From assembly GCF_037204085.1 (NCBI RefSeq), contig NZ_JBBCBW010000010.1, positions 100,252 to 164,251 of the forward strand: a stretch of 64,000 nucleotides of DNA, given 5' to 3'. How positions within the stretch are numbered: position 1 is the stretch's first letter; each line of letters begins with the position of its first letter. Positions 8,271 through 16,647 of this stretch are shown one piece after another. Origin of the DNA: Variovorax sp037204085 (GTDB lineage Bacteria; Pseudomonadota; Gammaproteobacteria; Burkholderiales; Burkholderiaceae_C). The translations under genes and the position numbers were made by a program. Under the pieces are notes generated by a model. That model worked only from the letters and a program-made list of their open reading frames with translations. It was not told the DNA's origin and did not search any database.

Positions 8271-8356
8271 GATGCCCTGTGCACCTGGGCACGCTCTGGG
8301 TGCACCGCTGATCAACGACTGCTCTGAATCACGCACCCGCTGGCGGGGTGCCTTGC

Positions 8357-8447
8357 GCAGCGAAATAAAGGAGGAGGCCGCAGGCCGGGGGACATTCGCG
8401 GAGCAAGGTACCCCGTCGGCGGGTGCGCCCCCAAGAAGGTATCCCGT
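8357..8447 (-). repeat. Dispersed hairpin repeat, copy 2 (inverted)
   Basis: Reverse-oriented copy facing copy 1 across about 90 bp of non-repeated sequence. Read on the minus strand, its loop region is GGCC-TGC-GGCC (8376-8386), with the same flanks TGTCCCCC and TCCTCCTTTATTTCGCTGC. The outer part (beyond 8403) is more diverged than between copies 1 and 3. Together with copy 1 it fills the 8156-8454 intergenic region, where I see no gene. Confidence 0.85.
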
Positions 8448-8454
8448 GTTCATC

Positions 8455-9918
8455 TCACACACCCCAATGCGGAATATGGTGCGACCCCATCGACACCGCA
8501 ACATTCTTCGGCTCGCAAAAGACTTCGTAGCTCCACGTACCGCCTTCGCGCCCCGTCCCCGAGGCCTTGGTGCCGCCGAAGGGCTGGCGCAGGTCCCTGA
8601 CGTTCTGGCTGTTGACGAAGCACATGCCCGCCTCCACCGCTGCCGCTACCCGGTGCGCACGGCCGATGTTCTCGGTCCAAACGTAGCTCGAGAGGCCGTA
8701 TTCGATGTCGTTGGCCAGGCGGATCGCGTCGGCCTCGTCCTTGAATGGAATCAGGCAGGCGACCGGGCCGAAGATTTCTTCTTGCGCAATCCGCATGCGG
8801 TTGTCGACGTCGGCGAAGACCGTGGGCATCACATAGTTGCCCTTCTTCACGCGGTCGGGCAGGTTGCTTGGAACCTCGAGTCCGCCGCACAAGAGCGTCG
8901 CGCCCTCCTTCGGGCCGAGCTCGATGTAGCTGCGCACCTTTGCCAGGTGGCCCTGCGAAATCATCGGCCCGACGATGGTCTTCTCGTCGAGCGGGTCGCC
9001 CACCACGATGCGCTTGGCACGTTCGGCAAACTTCGCTGCAAAGTCCGCGTAGATCGACTGCTGCACCAGGATGCGCGAGCCGGCCGTGCAGCGCTCGCCG
9101 TTGTTGCTGAAGATCATGAAGACGGCCGCGTCGAGCGCGCGGTCGAGGTCTGCGTCGTCGAAGATCACGAACGGGCTCTTGCCTCCCAGTTCCATGCTGA
9201 ACTTCTTCAGGCCCGCGCTCTTCACGATGCGGTTGCCCGTGGCTGTGGAGCCGGTGAACGAGATTGCGCGCACATCGGGGTGCGCCACCAGCGGCTCGCC
9301 CGCTTCCTTGCCGTAGCCGTGCACCAGGTTCAGCACGCCGGGCGGAATGCCGGCTTCGAGCGCGAGTTCGCCCAACCGCGCGGCCGTGAGCGGCGAGAGC
9401 TCGCTCATCTTCAGCACCGCAGTGTTGCCGAAGGCGAGGCAGGGCGCGACCTTCCATGTGGCTGTCATGAACGGCACGTTCCACGGGCTGATGAGCGCGC
9501 ACACGCCCACGGGATGGAACAGCGTGTAGTTCAGGTGCGTGGGCGTGGGGTAGGTGTGGCCGTCGACGCGCGTGCACATCTCGGCAAAGTAGTAGAAGTT
9601 GTCGGCCGCACGCGGAATCAGCTGCTTGCCGGTTTGCGAGATGACCTGCCCGCAGTCGTTGGTCTCGGTCTGCGCAATCTCGGGCACGTGCATGGCAATC
9701 AGGTCGCCGAGCTTGCGCACCAGCTTCGCGCGCTCGGTTGCGGGCAACCCGGCCCACTTGGGGAATGCTTCCTTGGCGGCGGCCACGGCCGCATTCACTT
9801 CGGCTTCGCCGCCCGACGCAACCTCTGCCAGCACCTCCTGCGTAGCGGGGTTGACGGTTTCGAAGTAGTCGGTGCCGGCAACGCTCTTGCCGCCGATGAG
9901 GTGATGAATCTGTTGCAT
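8455..9918 (-). CDS. hpaE: 5-carboxymethyl-2-hydroxymuconate semialdehyde dehydrogenase (HpaE)
   Basis: 487 residues of the NAD-dependent aldehyde dehydrogenase superfamily. The catalytic residues are E243 (S-M-E-L-G-G-K-S-P) and C277 (N-N-G-E-R-C-T-A-G), with the S-P-W-N-V-P-F and F-T-G-S-T cofactor motifs in place. HpaE oxidises the ring-cleavage semialdehyde to 5-carboxymethyl-2-hydroxymuconate. It sits between a Bug protein gene (19 bp upstream) and the repeat-filled gap before the dioxygenase genes. Confidence 0.93.
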   Translation of the reverse strand: MQQIHHLIGGKSVAGTDYFETVNPATQEVLAEVASGGEAEVNAAVAAAKEAFPKWAGLPATERAKLVRKLGDLIAMHVPEIAQTETNDCGQVISQTGKQLIPRAADNFYYFAEMCTRVDGHTYPTPTHLNYTLFHPVGVCALISPWNVPFMTATWKVAPCLAFGNTAVLKMSELSPLTAARLGELALEAGIPPGVLNLVHGYGKEAGEPLVAHPDVRAISFTGSTATGNRIVKSAGLKKFSMELGGKSPFVIFDDADLDRALDAAVFMIFSNNGERCTAGSRILVQQSIYADFAAKFAERAKRIVVGDPLDEKTIVGPMISQGHLAKVRSYIELGPKEGATLLCGGLEVPSNLPDRVKKGNYVMPTVFADVDNRMRIAQEEIFGPVACLIPFKDEADAIRLANDIEYGLSSYVWTENIGRAHRVAAAVEAGMCFVNSQNVRDLRQPFGGTKASGTGREGGTWSYEVFCEPKNVAVSMGSHHIPHWGV

Positions 9919-9937
9919 GGGTGCCCTGCGGGGTCGG

Positions 9938-10921
9938 TCAGTCGAGTTTGATGTCGCGCGCCTTGATCAAGGCATGCCACTTCTTGCGTTCGGCGTCGAC
10001 GAAGCGCGCCATCTCGGCGCCGTCGACGGGGCGTGCTTCCCAGCCGGCGTCGAAGAGCTTCTGGCGCACGCCGGCGTCGGCCATGGTCTTTTGCAGGTCT
10101 GCGCCGAGGCGGGCCTGCGCGTCCTTCGGCGTGGCGGCGGGCACCACGAGGCCCTGCCAGGTGTAGGCCTCGACACCGGCGTAGCCCAGTTCCTTGGCGG
10201 TTGGCACATTGGGCAGCTGCGGAATGCGCTCGGCGCCCATCGTGATGAGGGGCACCACCTTGCCGGCCTTGACCGCGCTCACGCCGCTGGGCAGGTCGAG
10301 CATCATCAGCGGCACCTGACCGCCCATCAGGTCTTGCAGGGCGGGTGCGCCGCCCTTGTAGGGCACGTGCAGCATCGAAACGCCGGCTTCGCGCTGAAAG
10401 AGTTCCAGTGCCAGGTGGTGCGGGCTGCCGGCGCCCGGCGTGGCAATGCTGTATTTGCCCGGCGATCCCTTCAGCGCGGCGATCAGCGCCTTGGCATCGG
10501 CAAGGCCGGCATTGGGCGCGGCCGTGATGACCAGCGTCGAGCGGCCCATCATGCCGATCATGGCAAAGTCTTTTTCGGCGTCGTAGGGCAGCTTCTTGTA
10601 GAGCGCGGGGTTGTACACCAGCACGCCGTTGTCGGCCGAAAACACGGTGTAGCCGTCGGCGGGCGAGCGCGCCACGTTCTCCGACGCGATGATGGCGCCC
10701 GCGCCAGGGCGGTTGTCCACCAGCACCGGCTGCCCCAGCTGTTGCGAGAGTTGCGCGCCGGCGGTGCGCGCGAGAAAGTCGGTGCCGCCGCCCGCGGGAT
10801 AGCCCACCACCCAGCGCACGGGCTTGGCGGGAAAGGCCTGTGCCTGCGCATGGGGAGCGATGGTGGCGGCGGCGAAAGCCACCAGGGCTGCTGCGAGCCC
10901 GAGCTTGTTCCTGATCGTCAT
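9938..10921 (-). CDS. Bug-family (TctC-like) binding protein in hpa cluster
   Basis: 327 residues with an N-terminal signal peptide (positively charged M-T-I-R-N-K, hydrophobic core, cleavage near A-Q-A at 26-28). The mature N-terminus has the W-V-V-G-Y-P-A-G-G-G-T-D Bug motif, and D-N-R-P-G-A-G lies near 70. It is a periplasmic receptor of the tripartite tricarboxylate family. Its position between hpaG2 and hpaE suggests it captures a hydroxyphenylacetate-type acid, but no membrane partner is encoded here. Confidence 0.9.
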   Translation of the reverse strand: MTIRNKLGLAAALVAFAAATIAPHAQAQAFPAKPVRWVVGYPAGGGTDFLARTAGAQLSQQLGQPVLVDNRPGAGAIIASENVARSPADGYTVFSADNGVLVYNPALYKKLPYDAEKDFAMIGMMGRSTLVITAAPNAGLADAKALIAALKGSPGKYSIATPGAGSPHHLALELFQREAGVSMLHVPYKGGAPALQDLMGGQVPLMMLDLPSGVSAVKAGKVVPLITMGAERIPQLPNVPTAKELGYAGVEAYTWQGLVVPAATPKDAQARLGADLQKTMADAGVRQKLFDAGWEARPVDGAEMARFVDAERKKWHALIKARDIKLD

Positions 10922-10998
10922 GTGGTTTGTCTCTTCTGTAGTTGGTATTTGGGGCGAAGCAGGCGGCGCGGCGGGTGCGGCGTTAGGTGGCTAGGTCA

Positions 10999-11772
10999 CT
11001 AGGTATCGCCGGAAACGGTGTTGACCAGCGCGCCGATGCGCTCGATTTCGGTCGCCACCACGTCGCCCGGCTTGCAGTCGACCACCCCGTCCGGAGTGCC
11101 GGTGAGGATCAGGTCGCCCGGCGAGAGCGTCATGAAGCGGCTGAAATACTCGATGAGGAACGGCGCATCGAAGATCATGTCGCGCGTGCTGCCCTGCTGC
11201 GTGACCGTGCCGTTGACCGTGGTGCGCAATGCAAGTGCCATCGGGTCGGGCACGTCGGCCGCATCGACGAACCATGGGCCGAGCGGCGTGCAGGTGTCGC
11301 GGTTCTTCACGCGCAGGTTGGGGCGATACCAGTTCTCGAGATAGTCGCGAATCGCGTAGTCGTTGGCCACGGTGTAGCCGCCGATGAAGTCGTAGGCGTC
11401 ATCGCGCGTCACGTTCTTCGCGGTCTTGCCGACCACGATGGCGAGCTCGCATTCGTAGTGCATGAACTGCACGCCGCTCGGGCGGTGCGTGTGCTGGCGG
11501 TGGCCGATGAGCGTGCTCTGGCCCTTGACGAACACGAGTGGTTCTTCGGGCGCCTTGAACTCGAGCTCCTTCGCGTGGTCGGCGTAGTTGAGGCCCAGCG
11601 CGAGGATGGTGCGGGGCCGCGCCGTGGGTGCGAGCGGCGGCAGCCAGGTGAGCTGCTCTTGCGGCACGACGCGGCCGTCGTCCAGGCGCACGGCCGCGTC
11701 GGGCTGGCCGCCGAATTCGTGGGCGACACCGGTGTGCTCGCGGCCTTCGAAGATGACGCGTGCGTGCTTCAT
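10999..11772 (-). CDS. hpaG2: HpaG C-terminal-type subunit (OPET decarboxylase/HHDD isomerase)
   Basis: 257 residues of the fumarylacetoacetate hydrolase family. It matches the C-terminal half of the fused E. coli HpaG: A-L-G-L-N-Y-A-D-H-A-K-E-L-E-F, then M-H-Y-E-C-E-L metal-binding acids, N-D-Y-A-I-R-D-Y-L-E-N and G-T-P-D-G-V. The start at 11772 overlaps the preceding hpaG1 by 4 bp. The two half-proteins together should decarboxylate 5-oxopent-3-ene-1,2,5-tricarboxylate and isomerise the product. Confidence 0.9.
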   Translation of the reverse strand: MKHARVIFEGREHTGVAHEFGGQPDAAVRLDDGRVVPQEQLTWLPPLAPTARPRTILALGLNYADHAKELEFKAPEEPLVFVKGQSTLIGHRQHTHRPSGVQFMHYECELAIVVGKTAKNVTRDDAYDFIGGYTVANDYAIRDYLENWYRPNLRVKNRDTCTPLGPWFVDAADVPDPMALALRTTVNGTVTQQGSTRDMIFDAPFLIEYFSRFMTLSPGDLILTGTPDGVVDCKPGDVVATEIERIGALVNTVSGDT

Positions 11773-12404
11773 GCGGCGGTCTCCTGCACCAGCGTGTTGA
11801 TCAATGTCTCGAAGCCGGGCGAAGAAATTTCGATGCGGTCGCCCGCGTGCGCCAGCGGCCGCCCCGCGTCGCAGCCCAGCAGCAGCACGTCGCCGTGTGC
11901 GAGCGTCATGAATTCGCCCACATCGGCAAGCAGTTGCTGGGCCGGCCGCACAAGCAGCGAGAAGTCGATCGACTGCCTGAGCGCGCCGTTGATGCGCACC
12001 TCGACGCGAAAGTTTGCCGGGTCGGCCACTTCCTGCGCATCGCGCAGCGCCGGGCCGATGCCAAGAAAACCGTCGACGCATTTGAACTTCACCGGCGGGC
12101 GAAAGAAGCTCGCATGCGGAATCGAGAGGTCGTTCATCAGCACGAAGCCTTCGATGTCACCTTCGGCGCCGATCACCATGCCGATGCTCGCGCCGATCTC
12201 CACTTCGGGCACCGATGCAGGCACGGTGATCGCGCTGCCGTGCGGGCTCCAGGTGTTGGCGGTCTTCACATAGAGCACCGGCGCTTTCGGCGGTGCCTTG
12301 TACGGCGGCTGTGTCATTTGCGAGGCGAGCGCTTCGACTTCCGCGCGAAAGTTAAGCAGCGTGCCGTACACCGTGCCGGTGGGCAGGAAAGGAGAAGAGG
12401 TCAT
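11769..12404 (-). CDS. hpaG1: HpaG N-terminal-type subunit
   Basis: 211 residues, corresponding to the N-terminal half of bifunctional HpaG: P-P-Y-K-A-P-P-K-A-P-V-L near 35, a central I-G-M-V-I-G segment, and S-I-P-H-A-S-F-F-R-P-P-V-K-F-K. The ATG at 12404 overlaps the hpaR stop (ATGA), and its own stop overlaps the hpaG2 start, so hpaR-hpaG1-hpaG2 are translationally coupled. Separate hpaG1 and hpaG2 genes are known in other bacteria; E. coli has one fused gene. Confidence 0.9.
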   Translation of the reverse strand: MTSSPFLPTGTVYGTLLNFRAEVEALASQMTQPPYKAPPKAPVLYVKTANTWSPHGSAITVPASVPEVEIGASIGMVIGAEGDIEGFVLMNDLSIPHASFFRPPVKFKCVDGFLGIGPALRDAQEVADPANFRVEVRINGALRQSIDFSLLVRPAQQLLADVGEFMTLAHGDVLLLGCDAGRPLAHAGDRIEISSPGFETLINTLVQETAA

Positions 12405-12835
12405 TCGGGCTGCTCCAGCGCGATCAGTTCGTCCAGCAGCCCGTACAGCTGCGTCAGCTTGGTCTTGCCCAGCGACTGCTCCAGCCACTGGTAGTGCGCC
12501 TCGATGCTCGACGACAGCTTCTTCACCAGCTTCATTCCGTGCGCGGTGGCTTCGACCACGGTGCGGCGTTGGTCTGCGGGGTCGCGGCTGCGCTTGATGA
12601 GCTTGTCGCGCTCCATGCGCGCAAGCACGCCCGTGAGGCTGGGGCCGAGGATGAAGGCCTCTCGCGCGACGTGGCCCGTTTCGACGGCGCCGTGCTCACC
12701 GAGCACGCGCAGCACGCGCCATTGCTGGTCGGACAGCGCGTGCTCGCGCAGGCTGGGCCGGGTGTGGGCCATCACGGCTTCGCGGGCCTGCAGCAGCAGG
12801 CGCGGCAAGTTGCGGTGAGTGAAGGTGGTGCTCAA
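12401..12835 (-). CDS. hpaR: MarR-family regulator of homoprotocatechuate degradation (HpaR)
   Basis: 144 residues. The N-terminal L-L-Q-A-R-E-A-V-M and the winged-helix core (L-S-D-Q-Q-W-R-V-L-R-V-L ... G-P-S-L-T-G-V-L-A-R-M-E-R-D) closely match HpaR of E. coli W. HpaR represses the hpa operon until an aromatic inducer is bound. Translation appears to begin at a TTG codon (12833-12835), since the next in-frame Met (residue 22) would remove conserved N-terminal residues. It is first gene of the minus-strand operon. A palindrome at 12858-12869 just upstream is a likely operator. Confidence 0.92.
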   Translation of the reverse strand: MSTTFTHRNLPRLLLQAREAVMAHTRPSLREHALSDQQWRVLRVLGEHGAVETGHVAREAFILGPSLTGVLARMERDKLIKRSRDPADQRRTVVEATAHGMKLVKKLSSSIEAHYQWLEQSLGKTKLTQLYGLLDELIALEQPE

Positions 12836-12857
12836 GAGCTGTGCCTCGTCAAATTAG

Positions 12858-12869
12858 TTAACATGTTAA
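12858..12869. promoter_or_regulatory. Perfect palindrome between hpaR and radA (candidate HpaR operator)
   Basis: TTAACATGTTAA is a perfect 12-bp palindrome in an AT-rich patch, 22 bp upstream of the hpaR TTG start and 65 bp upstream of the divergent radA start. MarR-family repressors bind short palindromes of this kind near their own promoter. Assignment to HpaR rests on position and symmetry only. Confidence 0.55.
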
Positions 12870-12934
12870 ATGATTCGATTTTTCTTTCCTAGCGGTTTTC
12901 CATCAGGGTTTGTGCGGACACCTAAACTCAACGC

Positions 12935-14323
12935 ATGGCCAAGGAAAAATCTCTCTTCGTCTGCAGCGAATGCGGCGGCACCAGCCCCAAGTGGCTCGGC
13001 AAATGCCCGAGCTGCGGCGCCTGGAACACACTCATCGAGCAAGTGGCGGGCAGCACCGGCCCGGCCAACAACCGCTTCGGCACGCAGTACACCGCGCTCG
13101 CGGGCGTCTCCGAGCTCGCCACGCTGTCTGAAATAGAAGCGACCGACGTCGCGCGCACGCCCACCGGGCTCGACGAGCTCGACCGTGTGCTGGGCGGCGG
13201 CATCGTGTCGGGCGGCGTCACGCTCATCGGCGGGGACCCGGGCATCGGCAAGTCGACGCTGCTGCTGCAGGCCGTCGATGCGCTGCAGCGCGCGGGGCAG
13301 AACGCGCTCTACGTTACCGGCGAGGAAAGCGGCGCGCAGGTGGCGCTGCGCTCCAAGCGGCTCGGGCTCGACCACTCGCAGGTGCAGGTGCTGGCCGAAA
13401 TCCAGCTTGAAAAGATCATCGCCACGCTCGATGCCAACCGGCCCGCCATTGCGGTGATCGACTCGATCCAGACGGTGTATTCCGACCAGCTCACTTCGGC
13501 ACCCGGTTCCGTGGCGCAGGTGCGCGAATGCGCGGCGCACCTCACGCGCTTTGCCAAGACCAGCGGCACGGCGGTGGTGTTGGTGGGCCACGTCACCAAG
13601 GAGGGCGCGCTTGCCGGCCCGCGCGTGCTCGAGCACATGGTGGACACGGTGCTGTACTTCGAGGGCGATACGCATTCGAGCTTTCGCCTCGTGCGGGCCA
13701 TCAAGAACCGCTTTGGCGCCGTGAACGAAATCGGCGTGTTCGCCATGACGGAGCGCGGCCTGAAGGGTGTGACCAACCCGAGCGCGATCTTCCTGAGCCA
13801 GCATGCCGAGCCGGTGCCCGGCAGCGTGGTGCTGGTCACGCTCGAAGGCACGCGGCCGATGCTGGTGGAGATTCAGGCGCTGGTCGACAACGGCGGGCCC
13901 AGCCCGCGCCGCCTTTCAGTGGGGCTTGACCGCGACCGCCTCGCGATGCTGCTGGCCGTGCTGCATCGTCATGCGGGCGTGGCCTGCATGGACCAGGACG
14001 TGTTCGTCAACGCAGTAGGCGGCGTGCGCATCAGCGAACCCGCGGCCGACCTGGCCGTGATGCTCGCCATTACCTCGAGCCTGCGCGGCAAGCCGCTCCC
14101 CAAGGGCTTCATCGCGTTCGGAGAAGTCGGGCTGGCGGGTGAAGTGCGCCCCGCGCCGCGTGGGCAGGAGCGCCTGCGCGAAGCGGCCAAGCTGGGCTTC
14201 AGCGTGGCCGTGGTGCCCAAGGCGAATGCGCCGCGCAAGGGCACGAAGGAGATCGAAGGCCTGACCATCCACGCCGTCGAACGCATCGAAGAGGCGATGG
14301 ACGTAGTCCGCCGCCTCGATTGA
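12935..14323 (+). CDS. radA: DNA repair protein RadA
   Basis: 462 residues. A four-cysteine zinc finger (C10, C13, C24, C27) is followed by the RecA-like ATPase core with Walker A G-D-P-G-I-G-K-S-T at 100-108, the RadA signature K-N-R-F-G at 257-261, and a C-terminal Lon-protease-like domain. RadA drives branch migration of recombination intermediates. The ATG at 12935 places the zinc finger right at the N-terminus as in other RadA proteins. It shares a divergent 99-bp upstream region with hpaR. Confidence 0.98.
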   Translation: MAKEKSLFVCSECGGTSPKWLGKCPSCGAWNTLIEQVAGSTGPANNRFGTQYTALAGVSELATLSEIEATDVARTPTGLDELDRVLGGGIVSGGVTLIGGDPGIGKSTLLLQAVDALQRAGQNALYVTGEESGAQVALRSKRLGLDHSQVQVLAEIQLEKIIATLDANRPAIAVIDSIQTVYSDQLTSAPGSVAQVRECAAHLTRFAKTSGTAVVLVGHVTKEGALAGPRVLEHMVDTVLYFEGDTHSSFRLVRAIKNRFGAVNEIGVFAMTERGLKGVTNPSAIFLSQHAEPVPGSVVLVTLEGTRPMLVEIQALVDNGGPSPRRLSVGLDRDRLAMLLAVLHRHAGVACMDQDVFVNAVGGVRISEPAADLAVMLAITSSLRGKPLPKGFIAFGEVGLAGEVRPAPRGQERLREAAKLGFSVAVVPKANAPRKGTKEIEGLTIHAVERIEEAMDVVRRLD

Positions 14324-14331
14324 TCCTCGGG

Positions 14332-14367
14332 GAAAAAAATGCCCGGCGCGCCAGTGACGCGCCGGGC
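14332..14367 (-). terminator. Intrinsic terminator for the downstream lipoprotein gene, between convergent genes
   Basis: A perfect 10-bp stem GCCCGGCGCG / CGCGCCGGGC (14341-14350 and 14358-14367) with a 7-base loop, flanked on the plus-strand left by a run of A (14333-14339). Read on the minus strand this is hairpin then T-run, so it terminates the minus-strand lipoprotein gene. The stem may also help stop radA transcripts. Confidence 0.8.
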
Positions 14368-14375
14368 CACCCTCC

Positions 14376-14831
14376 CTACCCCCCGATGTGCATCGTGAAC
14401 GCCGGTCCGCCGTTGAGCACGCATTGGCCGCTGCCCAACGTGGCCGAGTTCATCGTGTACTGGCAACTCAGGTTGCCGCCGCGATTGCCGCTGGCGTTCG
14501 CCAGGCCGGCACCTCGCGAGCCCGCAACCCGGGTCGCCTCTCCCTGAAACTGCTCATTGCCGATCAGCGCGTTGAAATGTCCGCGTCCGTTCATGTCGTT
14601 GGTCACCGTGCCTGCAATGGTTCCGTAGCGCGCCGCTTCGGCGTTCGACGGATACAGCCGCGCACTGAAGCTTTGCGCCACCGGGCCCGGTGCCACGGCA
14701 TAGGCCTGCGAAGGCGGCGCCGCGGGAGCGGGTTGTCCGAGCGGCACCACGTAGCAACCGCTGAGGGCGGTGGCCGTGAGTGCGGCGCAAAGGCTGAGAC
14801 GAACGAATGTGACGGATCGGGGAATGCTCAT
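14376..14831 (-). CDS. Hypothetical lipoprotein
   Basis: 151 residues with a lipoprotein signal peptide: hydrophobic core 9-21 and lipobox A-L-S-G-C with lipidated Cys26. A Pro/Ala-rich linker follows, then a small domain (about 55-150) rich in Gly/Asn/Ser that ends with paired cysteines. I do not recognise a named family; small lipoproteins with this layout near radA are seen in Comamonadaceae. It is probably envelope-anchored. Monocistronic, with the terminator at 14332-14367. Confidence 0.75.
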   Translation of the reverse strand: MSIPRSVTFVRLSLCAALTATALSGCYVVPLGQPAPAAPPSQAYAVAPGPVAQSFSARLYPSNAEAARYGTIAGTVTNDMNGRGHFNALIGNEQFQGEATRVAGSRGAGLANASGNRGGNLSCQYTMNSATLGSGQCVLNGGPAFTMHIGG

Positions 14832-15057
14832 ACGCTTTTCAGTGGCCCGGGCTGATGCCCGTGAGATGAAATGTGCCGCCTGACGCCACCGCGCCGGGTG
14901 CTTTTCAGGGCGAGTACCGCGCCGCGCGCCCGGCGGTAGCCACGGCCGCTACTGCCGCCGGCCGTGCCAGTGCGGCGAAAAATCGCCCCCGATTCACATG
15001 CGTACTTTCGAATGACGCCCGCGGGGCTCAGGCCGCCGCGCGGCGACAATGCGCGCC

Positions 15058-15492
15058 ATGAATTTCCAGAAATTGCTGGTGCCCGTGGGCGCCATCGTCC
15101 TTCTAGGGCTGGCCTGGCGCAGCGGCGGATGGGGCGGCGTCGCCCTGGCGGGCGGCGTGATCGTGATGTTCCTGCTGATGCACTTCACCCGCGCCATGCA
15201 GGTGCTCAAGCGCGCGGCCGATCGCCCGGTCGGCTATGTCGCAAGCTCGGTGATGCTCAACGCCAAGCTCAAGAAGGGCGTGACACTGATGCACGTGATT
15301 GCCATGACGCGCGCGCTTGGCGAACTGCGCTCGCCGCAGGACGAGCAGCCCGAGCTTTATCGGTGGACCGATACGGGCGGCTCATACGTCGACGCCGTGT
15401 TCAACGGCGGCAAGCTGCAAAGCTGGACGCTGACGCGCCCTGAGGCGGAGCCTGACGTCGCTCCGTCTTCCGAAGAAAACACGGCTGGCTGA
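15058..15492 (+). CDS. Small membrane protein of unknown function
   Basis: 144 residues from the ATG at 15058 (an in-frame ATG at 15049 is also possible). Two hydrophobic segments lie near residues 8-21 and 27-43, followed by a cytosol-type soluble tail with R-W-T-D-T-G-G-S-Y-V-D-A-V-F-N-G-G-K-L. Homologues in Burkholderiales are sometimes labelled glycerate kinase, which this sequence does not support. The 14832-15057 region upstream holds no gene I can support. It ends 22 bp before the convergent rdgC stop. Confidence 0.7.
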   Translation: MNFQKLLVPVGAIVLLGLAWRSGGWGGVALAGGVIVMFLLMHFTRAMQVLKRAADRPVGYVASSVMLNAKLKKGVTLMHVIAMTRALGELRSPQDEQPELYRWTDTGGSYVDAVFNGGKLQSWTLTRPEAEPDVAPSSEENTAG

Positions 15493-15514
15493 GCCGCCGC
15501 GAGGCGCCGCCAGG

Positions 15515-16513
15515 TCAGAAGGGCGCGTCTTCCTCGACCTCGGCGTCCGCCGGGGTGGTGGTCGTGGGGGCCTCCGCAGCAGCCTTGGGGGCTGCATCGG
15601 TCGGCGCACCGCTGAAGGCTGCTTCGCCGCCCAATGCATCGAGCAGCGCCGGCACCAGCTGGCCGAGCTCGCCGGTGGCAATGGCCACGTCGGCGTCGAA
15701 GTTGTCTTCCTTCTTGCCGCCCGAGGCACCGTCGCCCGTGCCTTCGAGGAACACGATCTTGCGGATCAGCATGCCGTGCGTCAGCTCGAAGGACACGCGG
15801 TCGTCCCAGGTGAGCGCCAGGCGCGTGGGGCGCTTGCCGTCGGTGATGTGCTTTTGCACTTCCTCGATGTCCAGCGGATGCTTGGCGTAGCGCACCACGG
15901 CCTTGGAATCGTCCGACGCCTTGAGCTCGCACTCGCGGTCGATGGTGAAGCCGGCCGGCGGTTCCTGCGTGAGCAGCCAGTTGGCCATGGCCGCGGCGGG
16001 CTCGATCTGCGTGTTGATGAGGGCCACGGCAAAGCCATCGAGCGACTTCACGAGGCTGGTCACCACTTCGTCGGCGCGGGCGGCATTGGCGCTGTTGATC
16101 ACGAGGCGGCGCTCGGCCTGGTCGATCCACACGGCCACGCGCGCGCTGCGCGTGAAGGCCATGGGCAGCAGCTCCAGGGTGATGTCTTCCTTGAGCTCTT
16201 TCTTTTCCTTCTTGCCGGGCTTGCGTCCGGTGGTGGCCTCGATCTGCGCGCAGCGCTCGTCGAGCTTGCGGCGCACCACGGAGCCGGGCACCTGCTTGCT
16301 CTCGATCATGTATTCGACCAGCCACTGGCCGCCGATGGATTCGACCAGCGGGCCGTTGGCTTCGCCGCGGGGCTCCACCCAGCCGGCGGATTTTTCCTGC
16401 GAAGGGCCGCAGGGTTCGAAGCGCTGCTTGCCGAGGCCTTCTTCGATCTCGGTCAGTGTTTGGGACCAGGCAGGTTCGATGCGATAGACGATGACGTTCT
16501 TGAATACGGACAC
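15515..16513 (-). CDS. rdgC: Recombination-associated protein RdgC
   Basis: 332 residues from a GTG start at 16513, giving the family N-terminus V-F-K-N-V-I-V-Y-R-I. Motifs typical of RdgC are seen: E-K-S-A-G-W-V-E-P, G-Q-W-L-V-E-Y and the central R-K-P-G-K-K-E-K-K-E-L-K-E segment. RdgC is a ring-shaped DNA-binding protein that limits RecA activity. The C-terminal 30 residues are a low-complexity Ala/Pro/Thr and acidic tail. The GTG choice removes upstream residues that resemble untranslated sequence. Confidence 0.93.
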   Translation of the reverse strand: MSVFKNVIVYRIEPAWSQTLTEIEEGLGKQRFEPCGPSQEKSAGWVEPRGEANGPLVESIGGQWLVEYMIESKQVPGSVVRRKLDERCAQIEATTGRKPGKKEKKELKEDITLELLPMAFTRSARVAVWIDQAERRLVINSANAARADEVVTSLVKSLDGFAVALINTQIEPAAAMANWLLTQEPPAGFTIDRECELKASDDSKAVVRYAKHPLDIEEVQKHITDGKRPTRLALTWDDRVSFELTHGMLIRKIVFLEGTGDGASGGKKEDNFDADVAIATGELGQLVPALLDALGGEAAFSGAPTDAAPKAAAEAPTTTTPADAEVEEDAPF

Positions 16514-16647
16514 GGAAACCCTTTTTCCACTGGTTTGGACAACCCGCCATTGTCGGGCACCCCGTTCCGCCGGGCGCCGTAAAATCGAAAGCTTTTGCGA
16601 CTCCCGGGTCGCTCCCCACACAGCTGCCCCCCCAAAGGAATCAGGAA

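Noticed and set aside
8161..8504. Short ORFs through the repeat region next to hpaE
   Set aside because: They run through the hairpin repeat and into hpaE sequence, with no conserved motif or ribosome-binding site.
14832..15057. Possible small gene between the lipoprotein and the membrane protein
   Set aside because: The only open frames are Ala/Arg-rich with no ribosome-binding site; treated as intergenic.
15058..15492. Glycerate kinase label used for homologues
   Set aside because: The protein is about 144 residues with two membrane segments and no kinase motif.
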